Shown here piece by piece: positions 6,265 to 13,745 of a stretch of DNA of 13,897 nucleotides. The notes below the pieces were generated by a model. That model did no database searches. It was not told where the DNA came from and saw nothing but the letters and a program-made list of their open reading frames with translations. Numbering within the stretch: position 1 is the stretch's first letter; each line of letters opens with the position of its first letter. Position numbers and translations under genes: made by a program. This DNA is from an uncultured bacterium (GTDB lineage: Bacteria > Verrucomicrobiota > Lentisphaeria > Victivallales > Victivallaceae), in contig CASECL010000114.1 of assembly GCA_949286445.1 (NCBI GenBank), positions 1-13,897 on the forward strand, in the 5' to 3' direction.

Positions 6265-8547
6265 TTATTTCGCCGGATTACGGGTGACGTTCCAGTCGCC
6301 GGAATCGGCGATGTTTACAGTAAAGTCAGTATTGTCCAGGCGGAATTTGACTTTGCTTGATTTATCGTTGGTGTTGAAGGTAATCTGCTTTGCCAGTTCA
6401 TCCGGTTTTTCTCCCGCCCGGTAGGGCAGAACTACCATGGTCCGCGCTTCACGCTGTCCCGCTTTAACCGGGAATTTGGCAAAAACCGTGTATTTACCCG
6501 GCTTCAGTCTGCCCCATTCTTCAGTGGCAATGCCGATATCATCTTCTGATGCCGGGTCAAATACCACCAGAATACCCCGGGAATATTTCTTTGCATCCGC
6601 CGGATCACAGCTCCACGCTTCATCCGGTTTTGACGCAAAATAATTTTTCCCTGCAGTACCAAGTGAATACAATTGCCAAGTCAGTCCCGCTGTCCAGTTG
6701 TCAAGCGTTTTTCCCGGCTCAAAAACTTCACGGATAATCAAGGCTCCCTCTTTGGTCAACACAATTCTGCGGGTGTAACGGCTGTCAAAACTGCCGAATT
6801 CATCAAAATTCAACACCCCGAAACTGTCTCCCTGTTTGACATCAGTTTTGGCATCTTTCAGCCGGGAATGCAGTACCATGCTGTATTCCGACGGACCATG
6901 CCAGGCGTTGTAATTATTGAGCGAGTCGTCCCGGTAGCGGAAGGCCGATTTGGGAGGATTTCCGTCCAGATAACGGATTTCGTAACGTAATGCGCTGTAT
7001 TCTTTTTCATCAAAGGCAACGTTGTAATCTTTCATCTTGAAGCGTCCCTTGGGAGGTATAACCAATGGCCCCTGATCAATCATTTTCACTCCCGCCGGCC
7101 CCTCCAGCCGGAGATTGGTAATCCGGATGGTTGAATCATTGCGCGATGTATTGTCCGGATAGAAGAAGTGAAATACCCGTTTCCCGGACTTACCTTCGGC
7201 AAATCCGAATCTGGCTGCCGGAATGGATACAGTTAAATCTTTGCCCTCCGGCCAGTGGAAAAACGGGAAACGATCTCCATACTGCTGTACGCTTATACCA
7301 TTGCCGCCGGTTCCGGTCTGACGGCCGAGGTGACGGTAGAAGCCGTGATTGAGCAGAACGTTATCCGCTTCGTAATCAATGATGGATGCCGGTTTTTCCA
7401 TGTGCGCGTGGTCGCCTTTGGAATAAAGATCAATCGCGATCATCGGGCTGCCGGGATTTAAATCCGGACGCAAAATCATAAAGTAAGGGTGTGTCGCTCC
7501 AACTGCATCATTGCGGTGATTTATGCCGGTGACCAGCGGTTGCGGCGCCGTCCGCTGATCCGGGTCAACATAGGCCAGATCAGCGTAAATATTAAAATGC
7601 CACGGAATCCGGAAATAATTGAAATAACGCCAGTGGCGGTTTTTCAGCTTCTTCGCTGCGGCGGCAAAACTGGGATCATTGTAGAATTTGGAGGCAAATT
7701 CAAATATCCGCATCCAGGCAAAATTTCCGCCGTGTTCAAAATAGTCGTCGCCAAATTCCGGCATATTCCCGGATGGCGTAACCAGATCCCGGTAAACGGC
7801 AAACTGATTTTGCCAGGCCGGTGTGCGCAGGTCTTCCAGTCTCCCGGTCGCTTCAAGGATGTCAAGCAGTTGATACAATCCCAGACTGGAATAATTGCCG
7901 CTGTTTTCATCCAGCGCACCGCAGCTGCGGTGGGAATCCCACCACTTCGTCCAGTTTTTCCGGAATGGCTCAAAGGCCGGATCATCCGGATAAAGTTGGT
8001 ATGCCGCCATAACCTGTCCACCCATTTTGCCCAGTTCCCGGTTGCCGTAACGGAAATAGGTGTAGGGTTTGGCGATCATCTCACGCTCAATAATCCGGCG
8101 GACCCTTTTTTCCTGTTCCGGAGTAAGTGCCTTGTGTTTTTTCAGAAGCAGGACGCTTTTAACAAAAGGTATGCCGTCAAAGTCGCCGAAGCGGACTTTT
8201 TCTTTTTCGAAGCGTTCCAGAATATTATTGAAGATCGCCAATCCGTTATCCAGATATTTTTTATCTCCGGTACGGTCATAAAGCACCAGGGCTGTGTACA
8301 TTGCCCCAGGTGAATTGATTTTCTTTATCCCGGTTTTTTTCACATTGTGGTTGAGTGCCCAGTCAAAACTGCGCTTGACCAGAGCAGTGTAATCTTTACT
8401 GGTGTCCGCCGGTATTTCCGGTTTGTTCAAACGGAAACCATTTGGTGAAACTTTTACCGCCTCCTGGAATTTGTCCGGCGTGTAAATCGTATTGGCAAAC
8501 ACTGCTCCTGCAAGCGAAAATGCCATAAGTGCGATTTGATGTTTCAT
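6265..8547 (-). CDS. Secreted heparinase II/III-like (alpha/alpha toroid plus beta-sandwich) polysaccharide lyase candidate
   Basis: The 760-residue protein begins with a signal peptide (MKHQIALMAFSLAGAVFA, cleavage probably before NTIY), so it is exported. Residues about 50-320 look like an all-helical toroid with repeated helix pairs, containing CGALDENSGNYSSLGLY (209-225) and MPEFGDDYFEHGGNFAW (262-278). These Asn218/Tyr219 and His272 positions are candidates for lyase catalysis. From about 340 on the protein looks beta-rich. SKGDHAHMEKPASIIDYEA (376-394) resembles the heparinase II/III segment with HGHxD followed by strand residues, with His380 and His382 as candidate active-site or metal ligands. 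I recognise the fold class rather than a numbered PL family, and the substrate is unknown. AAGGA precedes the ATG by 6 nt. It is the last gene of the minus-strand operon, 88 bp after its neighbour. Confidence 0.65.
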   Translation of the reverse strand: MKHQIALMAFSLAGAVFANTIYTPDKFQEAVKVSPNGFRLNKPEIPADTSKDYTALVKRSFDWALNHNVKKTGIKKINSPGAMYTALVLYDRTGDKKYLDNGLAIFNNILERFEKEKVRFGDFDGIPFVKSVLLLKKHKALTPEQEKRVRRIIEREMIAKPYTYFRYGNRELGKMGGQVMAAYQLYPDDPAFEPFRKNWTKWWDSHRSCGALDENSGNYSSLGLYQLLDILEATGRLEDLRTPAWQNQFAVYRDLVTPSGNMPEFGDDYFEHGGNFAWMRIFEFASKFYNDPSFAAAAKKLKNRHWRYFNYFRIPWHFNIYADLAYVDPDQRTAPQPLVTGINHRNDAVGATHPYFMILRPDLNPGSPMIAIDLYSKGDHAHMEKPASIIDYEADNVLLNHGFYRHLGRQTGTGGNGISVQQYGDRFPFFHWPEGKDLTVSIPAARFGFAEGKSGKRVFHFFYPDNTSRNDSTIRITNLRLEGPAGVKMIDQGPLVIPPKGRFKMKDYNVAFDEKEYSALRYEIRYLDGNPPKSAFRYRDDSLNNYNAWHGPSEYSMVLHSRLKDAKTDVKQGDSFGVLNFDEFGSFDSRYTRRIVLTKEGALIIREVFEPGKTLDNWTAGLTWQLYSLGTAGKNYFASKPDEAWSCDPADAKKYSRGILVVFDPASEDDIGIATEEWGRLKPGKYTVFAKFPVKAGQREARTMVVLPYRAGEKPDELAKQITFNTNDKSSKVKFRLDNTDFTVNIADSGDWNVTRNPAK

Positions 8548-8635
8548 GTTGTTCCTTGGGTTATAATTTGATAATTTACAACTCTATTGCCCCTGACATC
8601 CCCCCCACAATGTGTCACGGTTAACCGGATGAATT
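8548..8635 (-). other. Gap between the two secreted enzymes
   Basis: The 88 nt contain no terminator and no convincing promoter. They hold a run of seven C on the + strand (8600-8606), a 10-bp palindrome CGGTTAACCG (8618-8627), and the ribosome site AAGGA just before the downstream start. This fits co-transcription of the two genes. Confidence 0.5.
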
Positions 8636-11600
8636 TCAATCCGGATAGAAAAGCGGCGGCGTCGCTCCGGATGGTGTATAAGGCTCCTTGGTATATTCGC
8701 TGGGACGGCGGAACTTCAAAGGTACCGGAGGCATCCAGTTCAGCCATGAGACTGGATCTGTATTGCGGATTTCGCTCTTTTCACCCACGCCATTGCCGTT
8801 TTCCGCGGCGACAGCGTATTCGTACACACTGCCGGAGTAGGGGATTGGATTATCCAGCGATCCCGGCAGTCTGCAGGGGGAAACCACGTCAGCAATACGG
8901 TCGGTAAACTGCCGGTCAAGTCCGGAATAAATCTCCTTCCAGTCGGTTTCGCCCCGTTTGCGGCGGTAAAGCTTGTAATTTTTTACCCCGAGACATTCAC
9001 CCCAGGCGGCTTTTACCACGCCGTTGGAAAGCTCCAGCATCAGCCCGTCCGGGTGTTCCGGAGCGGCACCGGTAACATAGAGCGGATAGAGCAGAGAAGG
9101 TATTGAAGTACGGTTCTGATTTATCGCGGTAAGACGCAGATGAACCTTTTGGCCATTGGGAAGATTTTTTACTTCCAGAACTTTGGCGTTTCCTTCTGCC
9201 GCAACACTCCAGGTTTTGCCGTTATCAGAGCTTACTTCCAATTTGTAATGTTCCGCCCCGCCCGCCGGAGCATAGAAAACTTTTGCCCCGCCGGAAATAT
9301 TTTCCGTCCGCAGAATTTCCGGGCGTGCCGGAGCCGGAGTTCCGGCGGTATATTCCAAAATATGGCGGCCGGGAAGAATATTTTTCCCGTCTGAAGCAAC
9401 TCCGTCAATGTAAAGTTTGCCGGGGATTTTGCCGAAATCAAACTTTACACTCTGCGGATTCTGCCCCTCCACCGCGATAATGCCGGAAAGTTCCCCGGAA
9501 GCAGACCTGGTCAGACCCGCCGCTGCCCAGTCGCTCTCAATGGCAATGCCGAGACCGTCACGGCGGAGTTCGCCTTTGCCGAACAGAGCAAGTTCAAGAG
9601 ATTTATCCAGTTTGGCTCTGACTACGCCAGCAGTTCCGGTGAAATTGGTTTGTTTGTCTTTATAGGTTACCGGATCGGAGGCGCGGAAGAAGATGTCCCT
9701 CGATTCCGGAGTAATTACCGGATAAACACCCTCCGGATAACGTCCGGTTTTACGGAGATCATACAGTTTATTTTTCAAAAACGGCAATTCACGCTTCTGC
9801 ATATTGGCAACTCTGATTTGACCTTTGCGGTGGGTTACCAGTACCAGATTGTCGCCGTTCCGGGGGCTGCCGTCCCGCTGGAAACCTTTTGCGCTTGGCG
9901 TTTCCACCTCGCGCCAGTGATCCTGGCGGATAGATTGCGGGTTGAGGAACCAGAAGTCCGGCAGTACTCCGTCTTTGGGCACAAACCAGCTGAAACGGGT
10001 GACGTTGCGCACTTTGTCAAGAATGATAAAGTAATCTCCCCCAACCAGCATGACAGAACGGAAATCATATTCCGGCCAGGAATAGGCATCTTTGCCCCGG
10101 CGCGATTCAATTGTCGCCAGCTGGGCAACGCCAAGATCAAAAAGCGGCTTTTCCAGCACATTATGCCCGATAGCCCGGAAGGCATGATTTTTCATCACCG
10201 CCGCGCCGGAATAACCGTCCACATCATTGGTGGAGTGATCCCCGGCATCTTCGCGTTCGTGCCCGGTCCAGGTTCTGCCATTGGCAACATAGTAAATCGC
10301 TCCAGTCGCACCCTGGCCGGAATTGCCCCAGCGGTAATTCGGACCGTCATCAACTTGAGAGAGGAATAAAAATACTTCATTTGGCGAACCAACCCCGTAA
10401 CGCAGGTTGATGCCGTAACCGGTGTATTTACAGCTGGTCAGTTCCGGCGGAGTACCCCGGTTGTTGCCGATGCGGTCAGCCAGAAAACTTCTGCCCCAGT
10501 TGTCGGTCTGTGTGTCGGCGGCGTCAAAATCCGGTTTCAGCCAGAGCAGATGTTCCGCGGTAAGCGGCGCGTAATTGCGCAGAAACCACCCGTAGTAACG
10601 TACCGTATCCGGTATCGGCTGAGTGGTGCCGGTACCGTGGGCCCCCTGCGCCGGATATGCCCGGAGCGGATACGCCTGTGCCAGAGAGGGTGGATTGGTT
10701 TCTCCATTCCGGTAATGCTGCCGCCAGTAGGGATCCGGATTGATAAGCGGAGCCGTTGCCGAATCCACCATCCAGTTGCCCCGTTCCGCCGTGGCCTGAG
10801 TCGCCCAGCGGTTAATTCCGTCGGTAACAAAGCCGGCAACCTGTCCCGGCAGAGTGGGTGACAGATGCGCCCAGTTGTAAACCCCGAAACTTTCGGTCCA
10901 GCGTCCGCCGCGGCTGTTGTAAGTTTTGACCTCCGGACGGGTGAAAAAGCAGGAACTCACCTGCCAGTACTTCTGATAAAAATCCCGCCACTCCTGTGCC
11001 ATCGGGTGTTCCGGGAAAAGCCAGGCCACATGCATCGGCATGGTCCAGCCGTCCGCCGCCATATTCGGGCATCCCGCCAAACTGGAACGAATTGGGTGCA
11101 TGGCATCATCTGTAAGCAGATAACCGGCGTAAAGTAATATGGCATCCAGCCGTTTGCGGTTGGCTTCCGGCAGTTTGTCCGCAAAGCGCAGATAGCTTTC
11201 CGAAAGCTGGGTGTACATGTAACGGTGCTGAATAGAGTTCACCCCCGGCCAGGTATTCAACCCCTGCGGGTAAAAGACCAGACTTGAATTGAGGACAAAT
11301 TTTTCCATGTCCTTTTCGTCTTTATACGTTTTGCCGTTCATCGGATCCGGAGAGGGATGTCTGCCATCGTAAGAGAGCTGCCAGTCTTTTACCCGGTTCA
11401 GGCTCTGCGGACCGTAAAGCTGGCCCAGCAGCTGGTTGTAACGGAAACGGGTGGTGCGGTAATTGAAACGCACATCACCAACCGGTTTGGGAACATTTTT
11501 CCAGTAGGTTACTTTCATGTCTTCAACAAATTTTTCACCTTTCTCCGCCGGGGCGTAATTTATGGCAAGTGAACGCCCGCCGGTATTTACCGGAAATGTC

Positions 11601-12634
11601 CACTCCAGCACCCCGTCACGGTAACGGAAGGACAGCATTAAATTCCGGGTCGGCTGCCAGATGCCGTAAGCCGGATCAAACCAGCTGTTGTAATCCCGGA
11701 CAAAAACTCCCAGTTCATTGCCTTTCTCCGTCCAGAAACTGACACAGGGGAAAAGTTCACGCACACTGTTGCCGCAGTAGGGGGCAAGCTTCATATACAT
11801 GGTTTCGCCGGGTTCTTCCACCACCGTCGGATACCAGTGGGGGTCTTCCTGGATCATGGCGCAAATCATGCTTTCATCAATTTCCGGCCATGCGCCTTTT
11901 GATTCCGCCCAGTAAGTTGATTCGGTGGCAAAACGGTATTCCACCGGAAAGTTTTTCCAGGATACTTTCATATTTATTCCGGCATCCAGAGGAAGATTTT
12001 CCATTTCTTCATCAAATTCAAAAAAGTCGTAGCCGTCAATAAAACGCATGGTCACCCGGTAGATGCCGCCATTGGCAAATTCATAGGTCAGCTGTTCAGT
12101 GCGGAATAACGGTCCGGATTCCAATGTGGCGCGTTTCAGCGACTTCACCGCCAGCTTGGGGCTGTCCAGAACGCTTTCTCCGATCCATTTCCCGTCGCCC
12201 AGCCGGATGCCGGCAATGGGGCCTGGAATGATTTCACCAGTGGTGAAAATTTTCGCCTCCGGCAAACGTACTTCAATGGTTTTCAGCGGGGCAGGAGATA
12301 CTGGATCGCCGGACTTCAAAGTAAATTCCCGCTTCGCTCCCGAGGGAAGATCTCCGAAAAAGTTCAACACGGCAGAACTCTTGCTTACTGCAGACCACTG
12401 AATGGGAATTTGTCTGCCGGTATTGTCAACCAGAATAATCTTTTTCAAATCCGTTCCGGGGGCAAAATTCACCGGGTATGAAAGCAGTGTCCTCGGCCAG
12501 CGGTACACCGGAAAATTGATTTCGTCGCGGTAACTTATGGTTAAAGGGTCGCCTTTCCAGAACAGCTCCCCGGCATTCAGGCATAGAAAACTGCCGATTG
12601 CCGCCAGCAGAAACAAGATACGTTTCATTGTCAT
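8636..12634 (-). CDS. Giant secreted protein: N-terminal beta domain, lyase-like toroid and beta-sandwich, two FN3 domains
   Basis: This 1,332-residue protein has a signal peptide (MKRILFLLAAIGSFLCLNA, no lipobox). I infer an N-terminal beta-rich domain at about 25-385 and a helical, toroid-like region at about 390-720. The helical region includes GGRWTESFGVYNWAHL (576-591) and a PAQGAHG turn followed by AEHLLWL (693-699). A beta-sandwich follows at about 735-1000, with GPNYRWGNSGQGATGAIYY (764-782) and a His/Asp cluster near 792-800, in the manner of heparinase II/III-type lyases. Two fibronectin type III-like domains end it (about 1103-1187 and 1192-1293), plus a Pro-rich tail. No curated family can be named; lyase activity is inferred from architecture and from the heparinase-like neighbour. 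AAGGAG at 12643-12638 is 3 nt from ATG 12634 but 9 nt from ATG 12628, so the shorter start (MKR...) is at least as likely. Confidence 0.6.
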   Translation of the reverse strand: MTMKRILFLLAAIGSFLCLNAGELFWKGDPLTISYRDEINFPVYRWPRTLLSYPVNFAPGTDLKKIILVDNTGRQIPIQWSAVSKSSAVLNFFGDLPSGAKREFTLKSGDPVSPAPLKTIEVRLPEAKIFTTGEIIPGPIAGIRLGDGKWIGESVLDSPKLAVKSLKRATLESGPLFRTEQLTYEFANGGIYRVTMRFIDGYDFFEFDEEMENLPLDAGINMKVSWKNFPVEYRFATESTYWAESKGAWPEIDESMICAMIQEDPHWYPTVVEEPGETMYMKLAPYCGNSVRELFPCVSFWTEKGNELGVFVRDYNSWFDPAYGIWQPTRNLMLSFRYRDGVLEWTFPVNTGGRSLAINYAPAEKGEKFVEDMKVTYWKNVPKPVGDVRFNYRTTRFRYNQLLGQLYGPQSLNRVKDWQLSYDGRHPSPDPMNGKTYKDEKDMEKFVLNSSLVFYPQGLNTWPGVNSIQHRYMYTQLSESYLRFADKLPEANRKRLDAILLYAGYLLTDDAMHPIRSSLAGCPNMAADGWTMPMHVAWLFPEHPMAQEWRDFYQKYWQVSSCFFTRPEVKTYNSRGGRWTESFGVYNWAHLSPTLPGQVAGFVTDGINRWATQATAERGNWMVDSATAPLINPDPYWRQHYRNGETNPPSLAQAYPLRAYPAQGAHGTGTTQPIPDTVRYYGWFLRNYAPLTAEHLLWLKPDFDAADTQTDNWGRSFLADRIGNNRGTPPELTSCKYTGYGINLRYGVGSPNEVFLFLSQVDDGPNYRWGNSGQGATGAIYYVANGRTWTGHEREDAGDHSTNDVDGYSGAAVMKNHAFRAIGHNVLEKPLFDLGVAQLATIESRRGKDAYSWPEYDFRSVMLVGGDYFIILDKVRNVTRFSWFVPKDGVLPDFWFLNPQSIRQDHWREVETPSAKGFQRDGSPRNGDNLVLVTHRKGQIRVANMQKRELPFLKNKLYDLRKTGRYPEGVYPVITPESRDIFFRASDPVTYKDKQTNFTGTAGVVRAKLDKSLELALFGKGELRRDGLGIAIESDWAAAGLTRSASGELSGIIAVEGQNPQSVKFDFGKIPGKLYIDGVASDGKNILPGRHILEYTAGTPAPARPEILRTENISGGAKVFYAPAGGAEHYKLEVSSDNGKTWSVAAEGNAKVLEVKNLPNGQKVHLRLTAINQNRTSIPSLLYPLYVTGAAPEHPDGLMLELSNGVVKAAWGECLGVKNYKLYRRKRGETDWKEIYSGLDRQFTDRIADVVSPCRLPGSLDNPIPYSGSVYEYAVAAENGNGVGEKSEIRNTDPVSWLNWMPPVPLKFRRPSEYTKEPYTPSGATPPLFYPD

Positions 12635-12637
12635 TTT

Positions 12638-12643
12638 CTCCTT
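12638..12643 (-). promoter_or_regulatory. Ribosome binding site that questions the annotated start
   Basis: AAGGAG on the minus strand sits only 3 nt before ATG 12634 and 9 nt before ATG 12628. The second spacing is closer to normal and yields a signal peptide starting MKRILFLL, so translation probably begins at 12628. Confidence 0.6.
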
Positions 12644-12687
12644 GAAACTTGTGATTGTTTTACTGTATTAAATAAAGTTATAAAAAA

Positions 12688-13659
12688 CTATTTTTTTATA
12701 ATCCGGGGCGGAAGCATAATTTGATAATTAGTTTCCGGAGCATTTCCCGCCGCCGCCAGCACCCCTTGCCGGATCAGTTCCGGTCCGCGCAAGTCAAGAT
12801 AATAAAAACCGGGAATATTCATTGCCGAAGGATTATATTCAGCGGCAAAACATTCATAGTCTTTGCCCGGAGTAAGTCCGCAAACTGCAAGGTTTTTCAA
12901 TACGCTTTTTTCGTAAATGCTTTTTCTGAAACCGACCGCCGCTACTTTACCTCTGGTCCTGCGGATTTCCGAAGCCAGTTTTTCCGCGGCGGTTTCCCGG
13001 GTTTCACTCAGCAGCCGGCAGGGAATATTGCCGTTGCTGAGTGCCAGATAACGCAAATAAGATATCGCTTCCTGCTGAAATGAGGAAGAGTGAGTATTTT
13101 TTTCCACATCAATCATGATTATTTCGTCACAGGAACTTTCTTTTATCGCATTAAACAGCATCTGCATGGCACTGTGCGTATTTGACTGCACCTGGATACC
13201 GCTGGAGACGTTGTTTTCAAATCCGAATAAAATAATATTGCGGGTATGCTTCAATGCGGCACATTGATCTAAAATTTCCTGAAAATGTGACTTGATAAAA
13301 AATACATCAATATCCGCCGCCGAAAGTGATTCCGGCAGCCCCCCGTTCTCCGATAACCGGGAAATCCGTAATGAGGCATTGTACTGCTGGGCATATTCCT
13401 CCAGTATCTCCATGGTCATCAGGTCAAGCTCGGTATAAGAGTAGGAACGGAAGGTATAAGGCAGGAGAAAACACCAGTTTTGTCTGTTCTTTTTGGCTTG
13501 GCGATGGATGGGTTTGTAATCCAATTCACGGGCAATCGCCTGTATCCGCTCTGCAGTAGCTTTTGAGATCTCCGGGCTGTTGTTCAATGCCAGCGATACC
13601 GCCCCTTTTGACACCCCGGCCTTGCGCGCCACGTCCATGATTGTAATGCGGTTTCCCAT
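12688..13659 (-). CDS. LacI-family transcriptional regulator
   Basis: The product (323 residues from this start) has an N-terminal LacI helix-turn-helix, ITIMDVARKAGVSKGAVSLALN at 5-26, and a periplasmic-binding-protein-like sensor domain from about 61 to the end (terminal part IPGFYYLDLRGPELIRQGVL). It would bind a small sugar or oligosaccharide and control neighbouring genes. The frame runs open to 13758, but the promoter at 13727-13699 lies inside that extension, so ATG 13659 is used; its ribosome site (GAAAGG, about 12 nt away) is weak. The usual hinge ARxL motif is missing: the sequence after ELDYKP is IHRQAKKNRQ. It is followed 53 bp later by the giant secreted gene on the same strand, so it probably heads that operon and regulates itself. 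The inducer is unknown. Confidence 0.9.
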   Translation of the reverse strand: MGNRITIMDVARKAGVSKGAVSLALNNSPEISKATAERIQAIARELDYKPIHRQAKKNRQNWCFLLPYTFRSYSYTELDLMTMEILEEYAQQYNASLRISRLSENGGLPESLSAADIDVFFIKSHFQEILDQCAALKHTRNIILFGFENNVSSGIQVQSNTHSAMQMLFNAIKESSCDEIIMIDVEKNTHSSSFQQEAISYLRYLALSNGNIPCRLLSETRETAAEKLASEIRRTRGKVAAVGFRKSIYEKSVLKNLAVCGLTPGKDYECFAAEYNPSAMNIPGFYYLDLRGPELIRQGVLAAAGNAPETNYQIMLPPRIIKK

Positions 13660-13698
13660 AAGTAAAACTGACCTTTCGGTTATTGCTGTTACGGGTAT

Positions 13699-13727
13699 AT
13701 TATAATTTAAAAACTTAACTCTGCCAA
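13699..13727 (-). promoter_or_regulatory. Near-consensus sigma70 promoter of the LacI-headed operon
   Basis: On the minus strand TTGGCA (13727-13722), a 17-bp spacer and TATAAT (13704-13699) form a nearly perfect promoter. Transcription would start near 13692, giving a leader of about 33 nt before ATG 13659. It excludes the longer 356-residue version of the regulator. Confidence 0.8.
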
Positions 13728-13745
13728 TAGTTTTTCTAAAAATAA

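Noticed and set aside
7489..8313. Long + strand open frame (274 codons) opposite the heparinase-like gene
   Set aside because: It is a shadow of the minus-strand gene: no ribosome site, no domain-like sequence, and the opposite strand has a signal peptide and coherent fold motifs.
8600..8606. Run of seven C as a possible slippage or phase-variation tract
   Set aside because: It lies between genes, far from any promoter box I can support, and a run of seven alone is weak evidence.
8618..8627. Perfect 10-bp palindrome CGGTTAACCG between the two secreted-enzyme genes, echoed by GTTAAC at 3885-3890
   Set aside because: About a dozen 10-bp palindromes are expected by chance in a window of this size, and the two sites share only six bases, so I do not call an operator.
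12635..12687. Separate promoter for the giant secreted gene in the 53-bp gap after the regulator
   Set aside because: The gap is AT-rich with TATAAC- and TTTAAT-like hexamers, but no -35 box at 16-18 bp matches, so co-transcription is the simpler reading.
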